DNA of 64,000 nt from Solimonas sp. K1W22B-7 (GCF_003428335.1 NZ_CP031704.1:4216001-4280000), one strand, 5' to 3'; numbered from the stretch's first letter, positions 52,255 to 62,991 are shown. Notes: generated by a model from the sequence alone, not told the origin. Numbers and translations are program-made.

Positions 52255-52263
52255 TACAACACT
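52243..52263 (-). promoter_or_regulatory. inverted repeat with the ACAD start codon in its loop
   Basis: Minus strand: AGTGTTGT, loop AATGA, ACAACACT. All 8 arm positions pair and the ATG (52252-52254) lies in the five-base loop. The repeat fills the intercistronic gap after the ferredoxin stop. Confidence 0.55.
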
Positions 52264-52599
52264 TTACACCAGGACTTCGATCCATTCACCCACGGTCCGC
52301 ACCTCGAATGTAGCGATGGGGTTCTTGGCCGGCAGGTTCATGGCCGCTCCGGTAGCCAGGTCGAAGCGCGCCCCGTGTACCGGACAGGCGATCCAGCCAT
52401 TGCCCATGCGGCCACGCTCCAGCGGCTTCTCGTTATGGGAGCAGACGTTCGAGATGGCGTAAAGCCTGTCGCCCTGGTTGCAGACCAGTACGCATCGGCT
52501 GCCCAGGGTTACCGCCTTCTTGGTGTTGGGCGGCAGGTCGGCGAGCCTGATGACGGGGGTGAACGCGCCGGATACGGCGGCATTGCCTTCTGTGCTCAC
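52264..52599 (-). CDS. Rieske-type ferredoxin
   Basis: 111 residues. Rieske ligands Cys53, His55, Cys72, His75 (CSHNEKPL, CPVHGARFDL). Small soluble Rieske ferredoxin that carries electrons to the terminal oxygenase (alpha subunit at 52609). It lies just after it on the same strand (9 bases). No NAD(P)H reductase is found next to the pair, so one must be supplied from elsewhere. Confidence 0.9.
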   Translation of the reverse strand: MSTEGNAAVSGAFTPVIRLADLPPNTKKAVTLGSRCVLVCNQGDRLYAISNVCSHNEKPLERGRMGNGWIACPVHGARFDLATGAAMNLPAKNPIATFEVRTVGEWIEVLV

Positions 52600-52608
52600 G
52601 CGCCCGCC

Positions 52609-54021
52609 TCAGGCCTTCTTGCCGACATAGCGGTCCACCGCCTGTTCGAAGTGGCGCAGGCGGATCTCCTGGTAGTTGCCCAGGGTCAGGCCGCGCTTGG
52701 CGCTGGCCTCCAGGCCCTCCTGCTGCAGGCCGACGTTGTCAGTGTCCTGGTCCAGGATCGCGCCGAAGCCCGGGTCCATGCCCTCGGCCTCGGTGAAGGA
52801 CTGATCGTCGCGCAGGTGGATCGGCTCGGCCGGCATCGGACGCGTGCCGTCCAGCGGTACCGGCCGCAGGAACAGCACCTCGTAGAGGCACTTGCGGTGG
52901 TCGTTCTTGTCCGGGCGGAAGCGGTAGACCATCGGCAGCGAGATGCCGGGGAACAGGAAGGTGTTGGGGAACACCGTGTACGAGAAGCAGTCCAGCAGCT
53001 CGGAATCCGAAACCTTCGACAGGTCGGTGTTGGTGGCCTTCTCGAACATGCCGCGGAACATCTCGGCCATCACCGCACGCGCGGTGCTGCCTTCCTTGAG
53101 CGAGAACTTCGTGTCACCCAGCGCGCTGCTGTCGCCCAGCGTGAACTGGTTGAGGATGTCCTGCTCGCTGACCTGGCCGTAGAGGTGCGGGCTGACCACG
53201 CCCAGCGTCGAGATGAAGCGGTCGACATGCTCGCCGTAAACGTCGTACTGCGAATTGGCGTCGCCGTTGGACGGGGCGACCTGCGGGTGCGTCTCGATGA
53301 CGTGATAGGCCTCCTGGAAGGCCTCGATCGCCAGCTTCCAGTTGCAGGGCAGGCGCTTGGTCACGTGCAGGTAGACGTAGCGGTTTTCCAGCTTCCAGGC
53401 GTCGATGTGCGCCTTGGCCTCGGGGCCGAGGTACTCGGCCAGTGCCGGGGCCTGCGGGTCCATGTTGATGAACACGAAGCCGCCGATGCGCTCGACGCGC
53501 GCCTGCGGCAGCGTGAAATTCTTCGACTGGACGTGCGGGAAGTCCCAGTGGCAGACGGTTTGCTTGTGCGTGCCGTCGATGTTCCAGCTCCAGCCGTGGA
53601 AACTGCACTTGAACTCCTCGGCATTGCCCTCGGTACCGGAGGCGCGCAGCTTGGTGCCGCGGTGGAGGCAGGCGTTGTAGTAGGCGCGGATTTCGTTTTC
53701 TGCCACGCGCGTGATGATGAAGGAGTAGTGCGCGAGGTCGTAGACGTGGTAGTCGCCGACCTGCGGGATGTGTTCCTCGCGGCAGACGAACTGCCAGGTC
53801 TTCTTCCACAGCGTGTCGAGCTCGAGCCTGGCAAAGGCGGGATCGATGTAGCGGTCGGTGGGAATATCCTCGTCGCCGAGGAACTGGTAGGACTCCGAGC
53901 GCACCCAGCCGGGCGCGGCCACCTTGTCGGCGGCGATGATGTCCTGGGTGCTCGGCGCGCCCGGGCAGCGGGCCTCGCCTTTCTTCAGGTCCGCCAGCTT
54001 GATCGTGGCTTGGTCGCTCAT
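52609..54021 (-). CDS. Rieske non-haem iron oxygenase, alpha subunit
   Basis: 470 residues from ATG 54021. Rieske ligands Cys118, His120, Cys139, His142 (CLHRGTKLRAS, CSFHGWSWN); iron ligands His240 and His245 in EAYHVIETHPQ. It differs from the alpha subunit at 39602 in the N-terminal 60 residues (extra ADLKKGEARCPGAPST). Oxygenates an aromatic or alicyclic ring; the ferredoxin gene follows it. It is second in the run starting with the amidohydrolase. The upstream open frame is a shadow of that gene. Confidence 0.92.
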   Translation of the reverse strand: MSDQATIKLADLKKGEARCPGAPSTQDIIAADKVAAPGWVRSESYQFLGDEDIPTDRYIDPAFARLELDTLWKKTWQFVCREEHIPQVGDYHVYDLAHYSFIITRVAENEIRAYYNACLHRGTKLRASGTEGNAEEFKCSFHGWSWNIDGTHKQTVCHWDFPHVQSKNFTLPQARVERIGGFVFINMDPQAPALAEYLGPEAKAHIDAWKLENRYVYLHVTKRLPCNWKLAIEAFQEAYHVIETHPQVAPSNGDANSQYDVYGEHVDRFISTLGVVSPHLYGQVSEQDILNQFTLGDSSALGDTKFSLKEGSTARAVMAEMFRGMFEKATNTDLSKVSDSELLDCFSYTVFPNTFLFPGISLPMVYRFRPDKNDHRKCLYEVLFLRPVPLDGTRPMPAEPIHLRDDQSFTEAEGMDPGFGAILDQDTDNVGLQQEGLEASAKRGLTLGNYQEIRLRHFEQAVDRYVGKKA

Positions 54022-54041
54022 GGTGTTTCTCTCGTGTGTGC

Positions 54042-55322
54042 TCAGGCCGCCGCGCGGCGTTCGACCGCGTTGCTGCTGTTCTTGTGGATCTGCCCGTCCT
54101 TCATGATCACGACGAGGCGCCCGGCATCCAGCAGCACCGACAGGTCCGCCAGCGGATCGCCGTCGACCAGCAGCAGGTCGGCGAGATAGCCCTCGCGGAC
54201 CTCGCCCAGCTTGTCGCCGCTGTCCACCGTCATCGCGGCACCGCCGTTGGCGGTGGCGCAGCGCAGGGCTTCGGCGGGGCTGTAGCCGTAGTACTTCACG
54301 AAGAAGCCCAGGTCGCGGGCATTGGTGCCGTTGCGGCTCCAGGCAAAACCGTAGTCGCCGCCGATGAGGTGGCGGATGCCGCGCTTGCGCAGCTCGGCGT
54401 GGGTCTTCACCGACGCCTCCAGCAGGCCGGGGATGCCCATGTAGCCACCGATCTCCGCGCTCAGGCCGTTGGGCGCCGCCTCGTTGCTGACGATGCTGTG
54501 GAACAGGCTGACCGTCGGCGCCACGAACACGCGGTCCTTCGCGGCCTCGAACAGGTCGAGCAGCTCCGGGTCGGAGTACTCGCAGTGGTAGAGCATGTCC
54601 ACGCCGGCGCGCAGGCAGGCCTTGGTGCCGGCCGCCGAACGGGTGTGGGCGTTGACCCTGCGACCGTAGGCATGCGCGGTTTCCACCGCCACGCGGATTT
54701 CGTCGAAGGACATCGGCGTGGTGTGCGCCGGGGTGTTCGGGTAGAAGGGATCGCCCGAGACGTCGAGCTTGATGTTGTCGCAGCCCTCGCGGCAGCACAG
54801 GCGCACGGCCTTGCGCATCTCCTCGACGCCGTCCACGACGATCGAAGGACCGTTGCGCGGATTGTGCAGCCTGCTCTCGTCGCCCATGCCGCCGGTGACG
54901 GTGATTTCCAGCGAGCCGGCGCGGATGCGCGGGCCCTGCAGCCGGCCGGCGTCGACCTCGTTGCGCACCGCGACACCCAGCCGCAGCTTCGCCTCCGAGG
55001 CGCCCCAGGCACTGGTAAAGCCGTGATCCAGCAGAACTTTGGCCACGCGTGCCGTGAGCAGGGTGTGCTCCTCGGGCGGCGGCGAGATGAGGTCCTCGGT
55101 GGCGGTGACCGCTTCGAAGGACAGATGCGCATGGCCTTCGGTCATGCCGGGCATCAGGAACAGGCCCTTGGCGTCGATCACCTGGCCGCCGGCGCTGGCG
55201 AGCTGGCCGGGCGTACGGGACACCGCGCGGATGCGATTGCCCTCGACCAGCACGTCGCCCTCGAAGGGCGCGGCGCCGCTGGCGTCCCAGACCCTCGCAC
55301 CCGCGAATATCGTCTTGTTCAT
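54042..55322 (-). CDS. amidohydrolase-superfamily enzyme
   Basis: 426 residues. The metal site has HAH in TEGHAHLSF near 65, a likely carbamylated Lys in NIKLDVSGD, and later NAHTRSA, YHCEYSD and GGDYGFAWS (final Asp). Close to the imidazolonepropionase/prolidase-like group. It probably hydrolyses an amide, lactone or ring C-N/C-O bond. Start 55322 is divergent from the VOC gene at 55515. First gene of the minus-strand run leading into the Rieske oxygenase (20 bases). Confidence 0.88.
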   Translation of the reverse strand: MNKTIFAGARVWDASGAAPFEGDVLVEGNRIRAVSRTPGQLASAGGQVIDAKGLFLMPGMTEGHAHLSFEAVTATEDLISPPPEEHTLLTARVAKVLLDHGFTSAWGASEAKLRLGVAVRNEVDAGRLQGPRIRAGSLEITVTGGMGDESRLHNPRNGPSIVVDGVEEMRKAVRLCCREGCDNIKLDVSGDPFYPNTPAHTTPMSFDEIRVAVETAHAYGRRVNAHTRSAAGTKACLRAGVDMLYHCEYSDPELLDLFEAAKDRVFVAPTVSLFHSIVSNEAAPNGLSAEIGGYMGIPGLLEASVKTHAELRKRGIRHLIGGDYGFAWSRNGTNARDLGFFVKYYGYSPAEALRCATANGGAAMTVDSGDKLGEVREGYLADLLLVDGDPLADLSVLLDAGRLVVIMKDGQIHKNSSNAVERRAAA

Positions 55323-55404
55323 CGGCCTGCTCTCCTCCCGGCCCTGTCGAGCCGCCTCCGGACGATTATGGGGGCCGCCCCCATGGCGCCGAATGACCGG
55401 GGAC

Positions 55405-55422
55405 GCAGGCAAACTTGCCTGC
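55405..55422. promoter_or_regulatory. 18-bp palindrome between amidohydrolase and VOC genes
   Basis: GCAGGCAA-AC-TTGCCTGC, all 8 arm pairs match. Its position in the divergent gap suits a shared operator, though no regulator gene is adjacent. Confidence 0.5.
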
Positions 55423-55514
55423 CGCTGCCAGCGTCCCCATGGCGGCGGCAGGGCCTCGCTAGACTCGTCCGGCCCCTTTGCGAGGGCCTCGACACGAAAG
55501 GGGAGAAAAGCCGG

Positions 55515-55997
55515 ATGATCAGGGGCATACACCATGTGGCGGTCCATGTCCGCGATCTCGACCGGATGATCCGGTTCTACAAGGACGCCTTCGGCTTCGA
55601 GCTGGTCGGGGAGCCCTTCGGCTGGGAGAAGAACGAGTTCATCGACCGCATCGTCGACGTGCCCGATTCGGCCGCCCGCGGCGCCATGCTGCGCTGCGGT
55701 ACCTGCTACATGGAGCTGTTCCAGTACAGCGCCCCTGCCCCGGTCTCCGACCGCCCGCTGCAGCCCTACGACAAGGGCTACACGCATTTCTGCGTCGACG
55801 TCACGGAGATCGAGCAGGAATACGAGCGCCTGCGCGGCCTGGGCATGACTTTCAGCCAGCCCGCCCCGATCGACGTCGGCCATGTGAAGACCATCTACGG
55901 CCGTGACCCCGAGGGCAACCTCATCGAGATCCAGCAGACCGCGCCGCACTGCGACTTCCCGCTGGACAAGCTGGCGCCCCTGAGTCCCCTGGCCTGA
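55515..55997 (+). CDS. VOC-superfamily protein
   Basis: 160 residues. Glyoxalase-like fold: IRGIHHVAVHVRDLDRMIRFYKDAFGFELVGE with the first His, TCYMELFQY, YTHFCVDV, and YGRDPEGNLIEIQQ with the final Glu. Could be an epimerase, lactoylglutathione lyase-like enzyme or dioxygenase. Start 55515 has GGGGAG before it. Its stop overlaps the start of the ferredoxin oxidoreductase gene (TGATG), so the pair is coupled. Confidence 0.88.
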   Translation: MIRGIHHVAVHVRDLDRMIRFYKDAFGFELVGEPFGWEKNEFIDRIVDVPDSAARGAMLRCGTCYMELFQYSAPAPVSDRPLQPYDKGYTHFCVDVTEIEQEYERLRGLGMTFSQPAPIDVGHVKTIYGRDPEGNLIEIQQTAPHCDFPLDKLAPLSPLA

Positions 55998-58900
55998 TGA
56001 CGAAGTCCGTAACCACCCTCGACGACAAGTACCTGCAGACCGGCGGACGCGTCTTCATCTCGTCGAACCAGGCGCTGGTGCGCCTGCCGCTGGACCAGGC
56101 GCGACGCGACCGCGCGGCCGGCTTGAAGACCGCCGGCTACATCTCCGGCTACCGCGGCTCGCCGCTGGGCGTCTACGACTCGGCCCTGTGGGGCGCGCAG
56201 AAGCTGCTCGACGCGCACGACATCCGCTTTGTCCCCGGCCTCAACGAGGAACTGGCGGTCAGTGCCATCCGCGGCACGCAGCAGCTCGAATGGTTCGGCA
56301 AATCCGCGTTCGAAGGCATCTATGGCATCTGGTACGGCAAGGGCATCGGCGTGGACCGCGCCTGCGAGTCGCTCAAGCTCGGCAACCTCGAGGGCGCCGC
56401 GGCCAAGGGCGGGTTCCTGGCGATTGCCGGCGACGACCACGGCGGCAAGTCCTCCGACAGCGCGCACCAGTCCGAGCACACGCTGATCGCCGCGCTGCTG
56501 CCGATCCTGTATCCCGCCACCATCGGCGAGGTCATGGAATACGGCCTGTTCGGACTGGCGATGTCGCGCTACAGCGGCTGCTACGTCGGCCTCAAGTGCA
56601 TCACCGACACGCTGGACCTCTCGGCCTCCGCCGAGCTGCCGGACCCGCACCGACCGCTCCTCCTTCCCGCGGACTATGCGCTGCCTCCGGGCGGACTGAA
56701 CCTGCGTCAGAACCAGCCGGCACTGGTCGAAGAGGACAGCCTGGTCAACAAGCGCCTGCCGGCCGCCACCGCCTTCGCCCGCGCCAACGGCATCGACCGC
56801 GTGGTGATCGGCGGCGAGCGCCGCAGCCTGGCCATCGTCACCGCCGGCAAGGCCTATCTCGACGTGCGCCAGGCGCTGTCGGACCTCGGCCTTGACGAAG
56901 AGACCTGCCGCCGCCTCGGTGTGCGGGTCTACAAGCCGGGCCTGGTCTGGCCGATGGATCGCGAGCGCCTGGTCGATTTCGCCCAGGGCAGCAGCGCGGT
57001 GCTGGTGGTCGAGGAAAAGCGGCCGGTGATGGAAGACCAGGTGGCGCGCCACCTGTACGCCGTGCGCGCGGACCAGCGCCCCGCCATCGCCGGCAAGCAG
57101 GACCTGCAGGGCGCGCCGCTGCTGCCCGCCTCCGGCGAACTGTCGGTGCCGCAGGTGCGCCAGGCGATCACCACGCTGCTCGGGCAGATCGGCATCCGCG
57201 ACGAACGGGCGCAGACACAGTTCGACTCGTTCCGCAGCCTGGAAGCCCGCGCGCAGAACGCCGGCGGCGGCAGCAGCCGCCCGGCCTACTTCTGCTCGGG
57301 CTGCCCGCACAACACCAGCACCAAGACCCCGGACGGCGCGCTGGCGCTGGGCGGCATCGGCTGCCATGGCCTGGCCGCCGTGGTCATGGACCGCAACACC
57401 ATGCAGTTCGTGCCGATGGGTCACGAGGGCTCGCCCTGGGTCTCGGTGGGTCAGTACGTCGAGCTGCCGCATGTCTTCCAGAACATGGGCGACGGCACCT
57501 ACTCGCATTCCGGCATCCTCGCAATCCGCGCCGCCGTGGCGTCGAAGGCGAACATGACCTACAAGGTCCTGTACAACGACGCCGTCGCCATGACCGGCGG
57601 CCAGCCGGTGGAATCGGGCATCACGCCGGTGGGCATGGTCAACCAGTTGATCGCCGAGGGCGTGCGCCCGGTGCGCCTGGTGTCCGACAACCCCGAGCAG
57701 TACGCAGGCGTCGCCCTGCCGGCGAACGTCAGTGTGCATCACCGCGACGAACTCGACGCCGTGCAGCGCGAGCTGCAGCAGCTCAAGGGTGTTTCCGGCA
57801 TCGTCTACGAGCAGACCTGCGCCGCCGAGAAGCGCCGCCGCCGCAAGCGCGGCCTGCTCCCGGACCCGGACCAGCGCCTGTTCATCAACCCCGCGGTCTG
57901 CGAGGGCTGCGGCGACTGCTCGGTGCAGTCCAACTGCATCAGCATCCTGCCGCTGGAAACCGAGTTCGGCCGCAAGCGCAAGATCGACCAGTCCACCTGC
58001 AACAAGGACTACAGCTGCGTGAAGGGCTTCTGCCCGTCCTTCGTCACCGTCACCGGCGCGAAGATCGCGGTGCGCTCCAGCGGCGATCCCAAGCGCCTGC
58101 AGCAGCTCATCGCGCAGCTGCCGCTGCCGCCGGTTGCGGCGCTGGACCGGCGCGGCTGCAGCATCCTGGTCGGCGGCATCGGCGGCACCGGTGTGCTGAC
58201 CATCGGCGCGCTGCTGGGCATGGCCGCGCACCTGGACCGGAAGGGCTGCACGATCCTGGACCTGACCGGCATGGCGCAGAAGGGCGGCGCCGTCACCAGC
58301 CACATCCGCATCGGCCCCGATCCGGCGGGCATCTACACCTCGCGCCTCAGCGAGGGCATGAGCGACCTGCTGATCGGCTGCGACATGATCGTCGCCTCCG
58401 GCCAGCCGGTGCTGAGGACCGTGCGCCCCGGCCATACGGTCGCCATCCTCAACACCGACGTCGCCCCCACCGGCGACTTCCAGAGCAACAGGAACATCGA
58501 TCTCGGCGAAGAGCGCATGCGCCGCGCCATCATCGATGCGATCGACGGCGGGCCGCTGTTCGAACTGCCCGCCAGCCGCTTCGCCACCGAACTGACCGGC
58601 GACAGCATCGGCACCAACATCCTGATGCTGGGCTACGCCGCGCAGAAGGGCCTGCTGCCGCTGTCCATCGCCTCGATCGAACAGGCCATCCGCCTCAACG
58701 GCACCTTCATCGAGGGCAACCTGCGTACCTTCGCGCTGGGACGCCTGGCGGCGCAGGATCCCAAGTCCCTGGCCGAGGAGATCGGCGGCAAGAAGGAACT
58801 CGCTCCGCTGGTCACCGTCGATGACGTGCTTGCCAGCCGCACGCGCCTGCTGACGGCCTACCAGGACGAGCGCTATGCCGCGCGTTATGCCAACTTCGTC

Positions 58901-59476
58901 GATGGCGTGCGCGAGCGCGTCGCCGATCTGGGCCTGAAGAACGGCGATGGCTTCGTGCGCGAGGTGGCGCTGACGCTGGCACGCCTGATGGCCTACAAGG
59001 ACGAGTACGAGGTCGGCCGCCTGTATTCCGACCCGGCGTTCATGCAGCGCCTGCGAGAGCAGTTTTCCGGCGACTTCAGGCTGCAGTTCAACCTGGCACC
59101 GCCGATGCTGCCCGGCAGCGATTCCTCGGGCCGTCCGAAAAAGCGTGTGTTCGGCGCCTGGATGCTGCGCGCCTTCGGCATCCTGGCACGCCTTAAGCGC
59201 CTGCGCGGCACGCCCTTCGATCCTTTCGGCTACTTCCCGGAGCGACGCCTGGAACGGCGCCTGATCGAGGAGTACCGCAGGCTCATCGGCGACCTCCTCG
59301 GCCGGCTCGACCAGGCGCGGCTGCCGGTGGCCATCGAGTTGGCGCGCGCCGCCGGCGAGATCGGCGGCTACGGCCCGGTGAAGGAGGCCGCCGTGGAGAG
59401 GTATCACGCGCAGCTGCCGGCGCTGCTGGAAAAATTCGAACGATCCGCCGCGCCGCCCAGCGTTCGCGCGGCCTGA
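55997..59476 (+). CDS. indolepyruvate ferredoxin oxidoreductase, fused alpha/gamma
   Basis: 1159 residues, the fused bacterial form. The pyrimidine-binding part is N-terminal (ISGYRGSPLGVYD); TPP region YFCSGCPHNTSTK and IGCHGLAAVVMD; an iron-sulfur stretch near 630-680 with CEGCGDCSVQSNC and CNKDYSCVKGFC; and a C-terminal gamma domain GGIGGTGVLTIGALLGMAAHLDRKGC. It decarboxylates a 2-oxoacid and passes electrons to a ferredoxin. The sequence alone does not fix aryl-pyruvates as substrate; ring-derived 2-oxoacids are possible. Coupled to the VOC gene. Confidence 0.93.
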   Translation: MTKSVTTLDDKYLQTGGRVFISSNQALVRLPLDQARRDRAAGLKTAGYISGYRGSPLGVYDSALWGAQKLLDAHDIRFVPGLNEELAVSAIRGTQQLEWFGKSAFEGIYGIWYGKGIGVDRACESLKLGNLEGAAAKGGFLAIAGDDHGGKSSDSAHQSEHTLIAALLPILYPATIGEVMEYGLFGLAMSRYSGCYVGLKCITDTLDLSASAELPDPHRPLLLPADYALPPGGLNLRQNQPALVEEDSLVNKRLPAATAFARANGIDRVVIGGERRSLAIVTAGKAYLDVRQALSDLGLDEETCRRLGVRVYKPGLVWPMDRERLVDFAQGSSAVLVVEEKRPVMEDQVARHLYAVRADQRPAIAGKQDLQGAPLLPASGELSVPQVRQAITTLLGQIGIRDERAQTQFDSFRSLEARAQNAGGGSSRPAYFCSGCPHNTSTKTPDGALALGGIGCHGLAAVVMDRNTMQFVPMGHEGSPWVSVGQYVELPHVFQNMGDGTYSHSGILAIRAAVASKANMTYKVLYNDAVAMTGGQPVESGITPVGMVNQLIAEGVRPVRLVSDNPEQYAGVALPANVSVHHRDELDAVQRELQQLKGVSGIVYEQTCAAEKRRRRKRGLLPDPDQRLFINPAVCEGCGDCSVQSNCISILPLETEFGRKRKIDQSTCNKDYSCVKGFCPSFVTVTGAKIAVRSSGDPKRLQQLIAQLPLPPVAALDRRGCSILVGGIGGTGVLTIGALLGMAAHLDRKGCTILDLTGMAQKGGAVTSHIRIGPDPAGIYTSRLSEGMSDLLIGCDMIVASGQPVLRTVRPGHTVAILNTDVAPTGDFQSNRNIDLGEERMRRAIIDAIDGGPLFELPASRFATELTGDSIGTNILMLGYAAQKGLLPLSIASIEQAIRLNGTFIEGNLRTFALGRLAAQDPKSLAEEIGGKKELAPLVTVDDVLASRTRLLTAYQDERYAARYANFVDGVRERVADLGLKNGDGFVREVALTLARLMAYKDEYEVGRLYSDPAFMQRLREQFSGDFRLQFNLAPPMLPGSDSSGRPKKRVFGAWMLRAFGILARLKRLRGTPFDPFGYFPERRLERRLIEEYRRLIGDLLGRLDQARLPVAIELARAAGEIGGYGPVKEAAVERYHAQLPALLEKFERSAAPPSVRAA

Positions 59477-60517
<1,041 letters not shown>

Positions 60518-60537
60518 GTCGCCGCTCCAGCCGCGCG

Positions 60538-60870
60538 TTACTTCGTCACGGCGGAGCCATGCTCCTCGTAGATCGTGGCATAGGCCCGCGACGTTGCTAG
60601 CGACTCCGACATCGTCAGGCCACCCGAACCCGCGGCATCGCGCAGTTGCTGCAGCACGGCGTCGATATCCTCGGTCTCGATCTCGTAGATCGCCGCATAA
60701 GGCCAGGTCTCGCGCTCGGTGAGACTGCGCGCCAGGCGGAAGCGCTGCGCCGACCTGAACCCCGGCAGCGCCACCACCTCGGCAAGGTGGACGTTCTGGT
60801 ACCAGTCGTTGTACTCCGCCTCGCGGCCCTCGACCGGGTTGCTCATCACCACCATCCTGTAGCGTGGCAT
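60538..60870 (-). CDS. EthD-like small protein
   Basis: 110 residues, a single dimeric alpha/beta barrel domain: MVVMSNPVEGREAEYNDWYQNVHLAEVVALPG and ERETWPYAAIYEIETEDIDAVLQQL. It aligns with each half of the 254-residue protein at 35032. GGAGATCACG precedes the ATG. Role unknown; relatives are found in degradation gene sets (EthD-type). It ends the minus-strand run from the right edge, 20 bases after the phosphotransferase. Confidence 0.75.
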   Translation of the reverse strand: MPRYRMVVMSNPVEGREAEYNDWYQNVHLAEVVALPGFRSAQRFRLARSLTERETWPYAAIYEIETEDIDAVLQQLRDAAGSGGLTMSESLATSRAYATIYEEHGSAVTK

Positions 60871-60890
60871 CGTGATCTCCTGCTGCGTCC

Positions 60891-62186
60891 CTAGGCGGCG
60901 CAGGTCAGGTGCTCGTCGAGCACAAACCCGAAGTCCTGCCGGTCCCAGAGGTTGAGGAAGGTGGTCAGCATCTGCAGCTGGCTGCGAGCGGCTTCGTTGC
61001 CGCGAATGCGTGGATCGAAGCGGCTTTTCAGCTCCGCCAGATCCGGCACCAGCGAGCGCAGATAGGGCGGCGCGTCCAGCAGCCAGGTCAGCCCCATGAT
61101 CGCGATGTAGAGCATGAGCATGCGCCGGAGGACCTGCGGGTCCAGCGACGGGCCGCCGCCGGCCCGGAGCTCCGCGACGAACAGCGACAGCAGTGCATCC
61201 AGGTGCCGGTCCCAGAGTTCCGTCCCCGCCCCGCTCATGGCGCCCCAGATCGCCATCGCCAGGTTCATCTGGCTGACGCAGCCCCAGTCCATCAGGCCGC
61301 ACTCGATCACGCCCGCCGGGCTGCGCCAGAACCAGGCGTTGTCGATGTTGGCGTTCCAGTGGCACAGCGCAATGAACTCGGGCCGGCTGCCCAGGTAATC
61401 CTTGATCGCCGCTTCCTGCCCGGGAAAGCGCACGACGTCTTCGCGCAGCCGCGCGATGAAGGCCGGCGCGCGGATGTTCTGCGGCAGCAGCGCCGGATGC
61501 CCGGCCGCGAACTGGGCGTAGCGGTCCACGCGGTTCTGCAACTGGCGCGCCGTGTAGGGTGTCCGCTCGCCGACCGAGAGCTGGGAGATGTCGAAGGGGA
61601 ACTGCCGGGTGAACGCCTCGGACAGCCGCCCGGCCTTCTGCGCAGCTGCCAGCCGCGCGACCGAGCGCAGCAGGGCCTCGGAGTGCGCCAGCGCTTCGGG
61701 CAGTTCCTCGTCCATGCACTTTTCGTAGTGCGGCTCGATCGCGCCCTTGCCGTAGGCAATGCACTGGGTGACCAGGATGCCGGTGCCCGACTCGCGGTGG
61801 AAGTCCGCGAACAGGCAGGCCGGCACGGCGATCGGAAAGCCGGGCTCCCGCGCCAGCAGGGCGAAGCGCACCTCCCGCTCCATCTGCGAGCGGCCGCGGT
61901 CGCGGATGGGATCGTCGAAGTCACGCGAGAACTTCACGAACAGGTCAGAGTGCAGCCCCGCTTGCGACCGTTGGTACGCCACCGACAGCAGCAGCTTGCG
62001 GCCGGTGCTGCCACCCGGGCATTCCTCGAAGCGGGTGATGCCCACGACGCGGTTGTCCGCGGCCAGCGCGCCACAGGCGCGGAAGGCGGTGGTCAGGAAA
62101 TCGATGCCGCCTTCGCGCAGCGCCGCGGCATGCGCGGGAATCTCCAGGCCCAGGGCATCGCCCGCCACCCAGCCGCGGTCGTTCAC
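60891..62186 (-). CDS. ecdysteroid-kinase/APH-like phosphotransferase
   Basis: 431 residues. Kinase-like fold: N-lobe Lys in DLFVKFSRDFDDP, ATP/phosphate region; catalytic loop ALCHWNANIDNAWFWR (HxN..N in place of HGD..N) and GLMDWGC (metal Asp). This pattern fits the EcKinase/DUF1679 and aminoglycoside phosphotransferase group. Because Asp of the HGD motif is replaced by Asn, catalysis may be weaker or differ. Substrate perhaps a hydroxylated steroid-like compound, but this is only by context. Confidence 0.75.
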   Translation of the reverse strand: MNDRGWVAGDALGLEIPAHAAALREGGIDFLTTAFRACGALAADNRVVGITRFEECPGGSTGRKLLLSVAYQRSQAGLHSDLFVKFSRDFDDPIRDRGRSQMEREVRFALLAREPGFPIAVPACLFADFHRESGTGILVTQCIAYGKGAIEPHYEKCMDEELPEALAHSEALLRSVARLAAAQKAGRLSEAFTRQFPFDISQLSVGERTPYTARQLQNRVDRYAQFAAGHPALLPQNIRAPAFIARLREDVVRFPGQEAAIKDYLGSRPEFIALCHWNANIDNAWFWRSPAGVIECGLMDWGCVSQMNLAMAIWGAMSGAGTELWDRHLDALLSLFVAELRAGGGPSLDPQVLRRMLMLYIAIMGLTWLLDAPPYLRSLVPDLAELKSRFDPRIRGNEAARSQLQMLTTFLNLWDRQDFGFVLDEHLTCAA

Positions 62187-62192
62187 TGCAGC

Positions 62193-62987
62193 CTAGTCCT
62201 TGCCGAACACCGGCTTGCGCTTCTCCACCAGGGCCTGAATGCCCTCGCGGTGATCCGGAGAGCGCTGCGCCACCGCCTCGTAGGCGATGCCGGCGTCCAT
62301 CACGGCGGTGGCGATGCGCTTGAGTTCCAGGTTGAGCAGCACCTTGGTCCAGCGGATCGCGTTGCGCGAGCCCGCCAGCAGGCGGTCGCAGAAGGCCTGC
62401 ACCGCGGCATCCAGTTCGGCGGCCGGCAGGCAGTGGTTGATCAGGCCGATCTCCTCGGCCTTCTTCGCCGGAATCAGCTCGCCGGTCAGCAGGTATTCCT
62501 TGGCGCGGCACAGGCCGACACGCTGCGGCCAGATGACGGCACCGCCGTCGCCGGCGACCAGGCCGATGGCCACGTGGGGGTCGCCGATCTTCGCCGTGTC
62601 CGCGGCAAAGATGATGTCGGACAGCAGGGCCAGCGAGGCGCCGAGGCCGACCGCATGGCCGTTGAGGCGGCAGACCAGCGGCTTGTCCAGGTCCAGCATG
62701 GCGAAGACGATGCGCTTGGCCAGCCGCACCTCGTTGTCGAAGAGATGCGGGTTGGCCGCGTTGTGGGCGACATGATCCAGGTCGCCCCCCGCCGAGAAGG
62801 CGCGCCCGGCGCCGGTCAGCACGACCACGTCGGACTCCGGATCGGAGGCGGCGAAGACGAAGACCTCCGCCAGTTCCTCGTGCATCGCCAGGTTCACGGC
62901 ATTGAGCGCCTCGGGACGGTTCAGCGTGATCGTCAGCAGTCGGCCCTGGCGCGACAGCGCGATGGTCTTGTAGTCGGGCAGCGGCAT
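62193..62987 (-). CDS. enoyl-CoA hydratase/isomerase
   Basis: 264 residues from ATG 62987 (PLPDYKTIALSRQGRLLTITLNRPEALNAV). Oxyanion stretch TGAGRAFSAGGDL; second site CRLNGHAVGLGASLALLSDIIFA; catalytic part KIGDPHVAIGLVAGDGG, with Asp/His where many have Glu. Canonical size. It precedes the phosphotransferase gene by 6 bases on the same strand. It hydrates or isomerises an enoyl-CoA. Confidence 0.9.
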   Translation of the reverse strand: MPLPDYKTIALSRQGRLLTITLNRPEALNAVNLAMHEELAEVFVFAASDPESDVVVLTGAGRAFSAGGDLDHVAHNAANPHLFDNEVRLAKRIVFAMLDLDKPLVCRLNGHAVGLGASLALLSDIIFAADTAKIGDPHVAIGLVAGDGGAVIWPQRVGLCRAKEYLLTGELIPAKKAEEIGLINHCLPAAELDAAVQAFCDRLLAGSRNAIRWTKVLLNLELKRIATAVMDAGIAYEAVAQRSPDHREGIQALVEKRKPVFGKD

Positions 62988-62991
62988 GGTC

